64,000 bases of DNA. Source: Blastococcus sp. TML/M2B (GTDB lineage Bacteria; Actinomycetota; Actinomycetes; Mycobacteriales; Geodermatophilaceae). Where the stretch lies: positions 1,364,001 through 1,428,000 of the forward strand of contig NZ_JAENZZ010000001.1 of assembly GCF_016612865.1 (NCBI RefSeq). Direction: 5' to 3'. A program made the translations under genes and the position numbers. The notes under the pieces are model-generated. The model saw only the letters and a program-made list of their open reading frames with translations, did not search any database and was not told where the DNA came from. This document shows positions 61,734 to 64,000 of the stretch, piece by piece; the first letter of the stretch is position 1; each line of letters opens with the position of its first letter.

Positions 61734-63608
61734 TCAGGCGAGACCGAGCTCGCCCTGGAACTGCCCGGATTCCAGCCGTTCCTTCACCGTGGTGAGGAAG
61801 CGGGCGGCGTCGGCGCCGTCGACGATGCGGTGGTCGTAGGTCAGGGCCAGGTAGACCATCGACCGGACGGCGATGACCTCCCCGAGCTCCGGGTCCTCCA
61901 GGACGACCGGCCGCTTGACCACCGAGCCGACGCCGAGGATGGCGACCTGGGGCTGGTTGATGATCGGGGTGTCGAACAGGGCCCCGCGGCTGCCGGTGTT
62001 GGTCAGCGTGAAGGTGCCGCCGCCCAGCTCGTCGGGGGTGACCTTGTTCGACCGGGTGCGCTCGGCCAGGTCGGCGATCTTGCGCGCGATCCCGCCCAGG
62101 CTCAGGTCGCCGGCGTCGTGGATGACCGGCACCAGCAGCCCGCGCTCGGTGTCCACCGCGATGCCGAGGTTCTCGGCGTCGTGGTAGGTGACCGTGCCGG
62201 CCTCCTGGTCGATCGAGGAGTTCACCGACGGGTGCGCCTTGAGCGCCTCGACGGCGGCCTTGGCGAAGAACGGCAGGAACGACAGCTTGACCCCCTCGCG
62301 GGCCTCGAAGTCGGCCTTGGCCTGCTGGCGCAGGTGGGCGATCCGGGTGACGTCGGCCTCGAGGACCGTCGTCAGCTGGGCGCTGACTTGCAGCGACTCG
62401 ACCATCCGCTTGGCGATGACCGTGCGCAGGCGGGACATCTTCTCCGTGCGTCCGCGCAGCGAGGTGTCGGGCGTGGCGGCCGGCGACGGGGTCCGCGTGC
62501 CACCGGCGGCCGGAGCGGCGGGAGCCGGCGCGGACGCCTTCTCCGCCGCGGCGAGGACGTCCTGCTTGCGGACCCGCCCGCCGACACCGCTGCCGGTGAC
62601 CGAGCCGAGGTCGACGCCGCGCTCGGCGGCGAGCCGGCGCACCAGCGGGGTCACGTAGCTGCCGCCGTCCCCGCCCGCGGACTGCCCGGCCGGCGCCTGC
62701 GGCGCGACCTGCGGGGCGGGCTGCGAGGTGGGGGAGGCGGCCGGCTGGGCGCCGCTGGCGCCGTAGTCGCCACCGGGCTGGGTGGTTGTGGTCGCCGCGG
62801 GCTTGGCCTCGGGGGCGGCCTGCGGCTTCTCCTCGGCGGGCGCCTGCTGCGGCGCCTCCTGGGCCGGCGCTTCCTGCTGGGGGGCCTCCTGCTGCTGGGG
62901 GGCTTCCTGCGCGGGCGCGGCCGGGGCCGGCGCGGACCCGCCGGCCGAGCCGGTGCCGATGACGGCCAGCTGCGCGCCGACGTCGACGGTCTCGTCCTCG
63001 TTCACCGTGATCTCGAGCAGCGTGCCGCTGACCGGCGCCGGGATCTCGGTGTCGACCTTGTCGGTGGACACCTCGAGCAGCGGCTCGTCGGCGGTGATCT
63101 CGTCGCCCACGGCCTTGAGCCAGCGGGTGACGGTGCCCTCGGTGACGCTCTCGCCGAGCGCCGGCATGGTCACCGGGGTGCCCTCGCCGCCACCGCCACC
63201 GCCGGCCGGGGATGCCGGGGGCTCCTCCTGCTGCTGCTGCGGGGCGGGCTGCTCGGCGGCCGGCTCGGGAGCGGCGTCCTCGACCTGCTGGTCGGGGGTC
63301 TGCGGCGTCTCGGCGTCCTCGGCCGACGCGGAGGCGGCGTCGCCACCCCCGGCCTGCCCGCCGCCGTCGCCGTCCCCACCGATGACGGCGAGCTCCGCGC
63401 CGACGTCGACGGTCTCGTCCTCGGCGACGAGGATCTTGGTCAGGATGCCCGCTGCGGGCGAGGGGATCTCGGTGTCGACCTTGTCGGTCGACACCTCGAG
63501 GAGGGGCTCGTCGACCTCGACCTGGTCACCCTCCTGCTTGAGCCATCGGGTGACCGTGCCCTCGGTGACGCTCTCGCCCAGGGCGGGCATGGTGACGGAC
63601 GTCGGCAT
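61734..63608 (-). CDS. sucB: Dihydrolipoamide acyltransferase E2 (2-oxoglutarate dehydrogenase type)
   Basis: 624 aa, ATG 63608, AGGAG upstream. Two lipoyl domains at residues 1-80 and about 145-225 carry the target Lys in [15 protein letters not shown] and [15 protein letters not shown]. Ala/Pro/Gln-rich linkers separate them. The peripheral subunit-binding domain is [20 protein letters not shown]. The catalytic domain ends with [15 protein letters not shown] (His and Asp). In mycobacteria the counterpart (Rv2215, DlaT) serves both the pyruvate complex and other systems, so pyruvate is also a possible substrate. The lpd gene follows upstream on the same strand; lipA and lipB are nearby. Confidence 0.95.
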   Translation of the reverse strand: MPTSVTMPALGESVTEGTVTRWLKQEGDQVEVDEPLLEVSTDKVDTEIPSPAAGILTKILVAEDETVDVGAELAVIGGDGDGGGQAGGGDAASASAEDAETPQTPDQQVEDAAPEPAAEQPAPQQQQEEPPASPAGGGGGGEGTPVTMPALGESVTEGTVTRWLKAVGDEITADEPLLEVSTDKVDTEIPAPVSGTLLEITVNEDETVDVGAQLAVIGTGSAGGSAPAPAAPAQEAPQQQEAPQQEAPAQEAPQQAPAEEKPQAAPEAKPAATTTTQPGGDYGASGAQPAASPTSQPAPQVAPQAPAGQSAGGDGGSYVTPLVRRLAAERGVDLGSVTGSGVGGRVRKQDVLAAAEKASAPAPAAPAAGGTRTPSPAATPDTSLRGRTEKMSRLRTVIAKRMVESLQVSAQLTTVLEADVTRIAHLRQQAKADFEAREGVKLSFLPFFAKAAVEALKAHPSVNSSIDQEAGTVTYHDAENLGIAVDTERGLLVPVIHDAGDLSLGGIARKIADLAERTRSNKVTPDELGGGTFTLTNTGSRGALFDTPIINQPQVAILGVGSVVKRPVVLEDPELGEVIAVRSMVYLALTYDHRIVDGADAARFLTTVKERLESGQFQGELGLA

Positions 63609-63653
63609 CGGGGCAGGACTCCTTCGTGGCGCGGGGCAGGTGGGGTGTGCGGG

Positions 63654-64000
63654 TCAGCCGTGGACGTGCAGCGGCTTGCCGGCGAGGGCCAGGTGGGCCT
63701 CGCCCAGCGCCTCGCTCTGGGTCGGGTGCGGGTGGATGAGGCTGGCGACGTCGTCGGCCTCGGCCTCCCAGTTGTAGATGAGCTGGGCCTCGGCGATGAG
63801 CTCGCCGACCCGGCTGCCGACCATGTGGATGCCGACGACGGGGCCGTCCGGCGCCTGGATGAGCTTCACGGCCCCGGTGGTCTTGAGGATCTGGCTGCGG
63901 CCGTTGCCGGCGAGGTCGTAGGTGAGGGTCTTCACCTCGCCGTAGCGCTCCTTGGCCTGCGCCTCGGTGAGCCCGACGGAGGCGACCTCGGGGTCGGAGT
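63654..64000 (-). CDS. lpd: Dihydrolipoyl dehydrogenase, C-terminal fragment (runs off right edge)
   Basis: The last ~115 residues of the E3 flavoprotein. From the window edge it reads SDPEVASVGLTEAQAKERYG, LAGNGRSQILKTTGAVKLI, GIHMVGSRVGELIAEAQLI and the active-site HPHPTQSEALGEAHLAL, whose His-Glu pair activates the redox disulfide. Stop at 63654. The beginning is beyond 64000. It reoxidises the lipoyl groups of SucB, whose gene starts 46 bp downstream on the same strand. Operon likely. Confidence 0.93.
   Translation of the reverse strand, partial: SDPEVASVGLTEAQAKERYGEVKTLTYDLAGNGRSQILKTTGAVKLIQAPDGPVVGIHMVGSRVGELIAEAQLIYNWEAEADDVASLIHPHPTQSEALGEAHLALAGKPLHVHG

Overview
The window is a 64 kb piece of a high-GC (well above 70 %) actinobacterial chromosome. 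Gene content (Gram-positive Tad pilus, F420 enzymes, DUF3068 and AftD-type arabinosyltransferase, GlnE/GlnA1/GlnA2/GlnR-type nitrogen control) and many start codons placed 6-8 nt after a TAnnnT -10 box (leaderless mRNAs) fit the Actinomycetia. The style of the proteins and of the intergenic hairpins suggests Geodermatophilaceae or a close relative; that placement is inference. The order sucB - TIGR01777 - lipB - lipA - DUF4191 - RDD - glnA1 ... glnE - glnA2 ... panB matches the Rv2215-Rv2225 neighbourhood of Mycobacterium tuberculosis with insertions.

Layout. 1-149 is the N-terminus of an AbiV-like protein cut by the left edge, followed by about 640 bp without a recognisable gene. 1988-9875 is a Tad (Flp pilus) locus: prepilin peptidase, Flp pilin, TadE, TadG-like, CpaB-like, TadZ, TadA, TadB, TadC, mostly with overlapping stop/start codons. 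9879-16657 is mixed: a DUF8129-like protein, a deleted alpha/beta hydrolase, ChaB, an M24 peptidase, a diguanylate cyclase, an NADPH:F420 reductase, and an AbiEi/DUF559-like gene bracketed by two copies of one long hairpin. 16665-26670 holds panB, nadE, glnA2 and glnE. 20858-22714 and 26765-35467 are cell-envelope genes: two paralogous GT-C-like membrane proteins, a GT4 glycosyltransferase, DUF3068, and AftD. 35563-41303 holds an aquaporin, a CDGSH protein, a haem-oxygenase-fold enzyme, an SDR, a GATase and a lipoprotein. 41582-48288 is a nitrogen-assimilation region: glnA1, amtB, a TetR (AmtR-like) regulator, a type III glutamine synthetase and a coupled hydrolase. 48339-64000 holds DUF4191, lipA, an Ala-rich repeat protein, an F420-type oxidoreductase, leuS, lipB, a FAD oxidoreductase, a Ser/Thr kinase, TIGR01777, sucB and the 3' end of lpd. 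lipB and lipA supply the cofactor that sucB carries.

Three regulatory readings stand out. (1) GlnR-type boxes lie upstream of glnA1 and glnA2, and related boxes lie in the amtB and glnT promoters, where they overlap four copies of a TetR-type palindrome (two per promoter, 34-35 bp apart). (2) leuS is preceded by a leaderless 11-codon, leucine-rich leader peptide and a rho-independent terminator, so it is probably controlled by attenuation. (3) Several genes are bracketed by duplicated hairpin repeats.

Caution: at least 16 reading frames are broken by single-base indels, 14 of them fitting one extra base. One break is in leuS, which must be functional. Most are therefore probably sequencing or assembly errors, and I annotate those genes across the break. 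The hydrolase at 10642-11401 differs: it has lost its nucleophile elbow.
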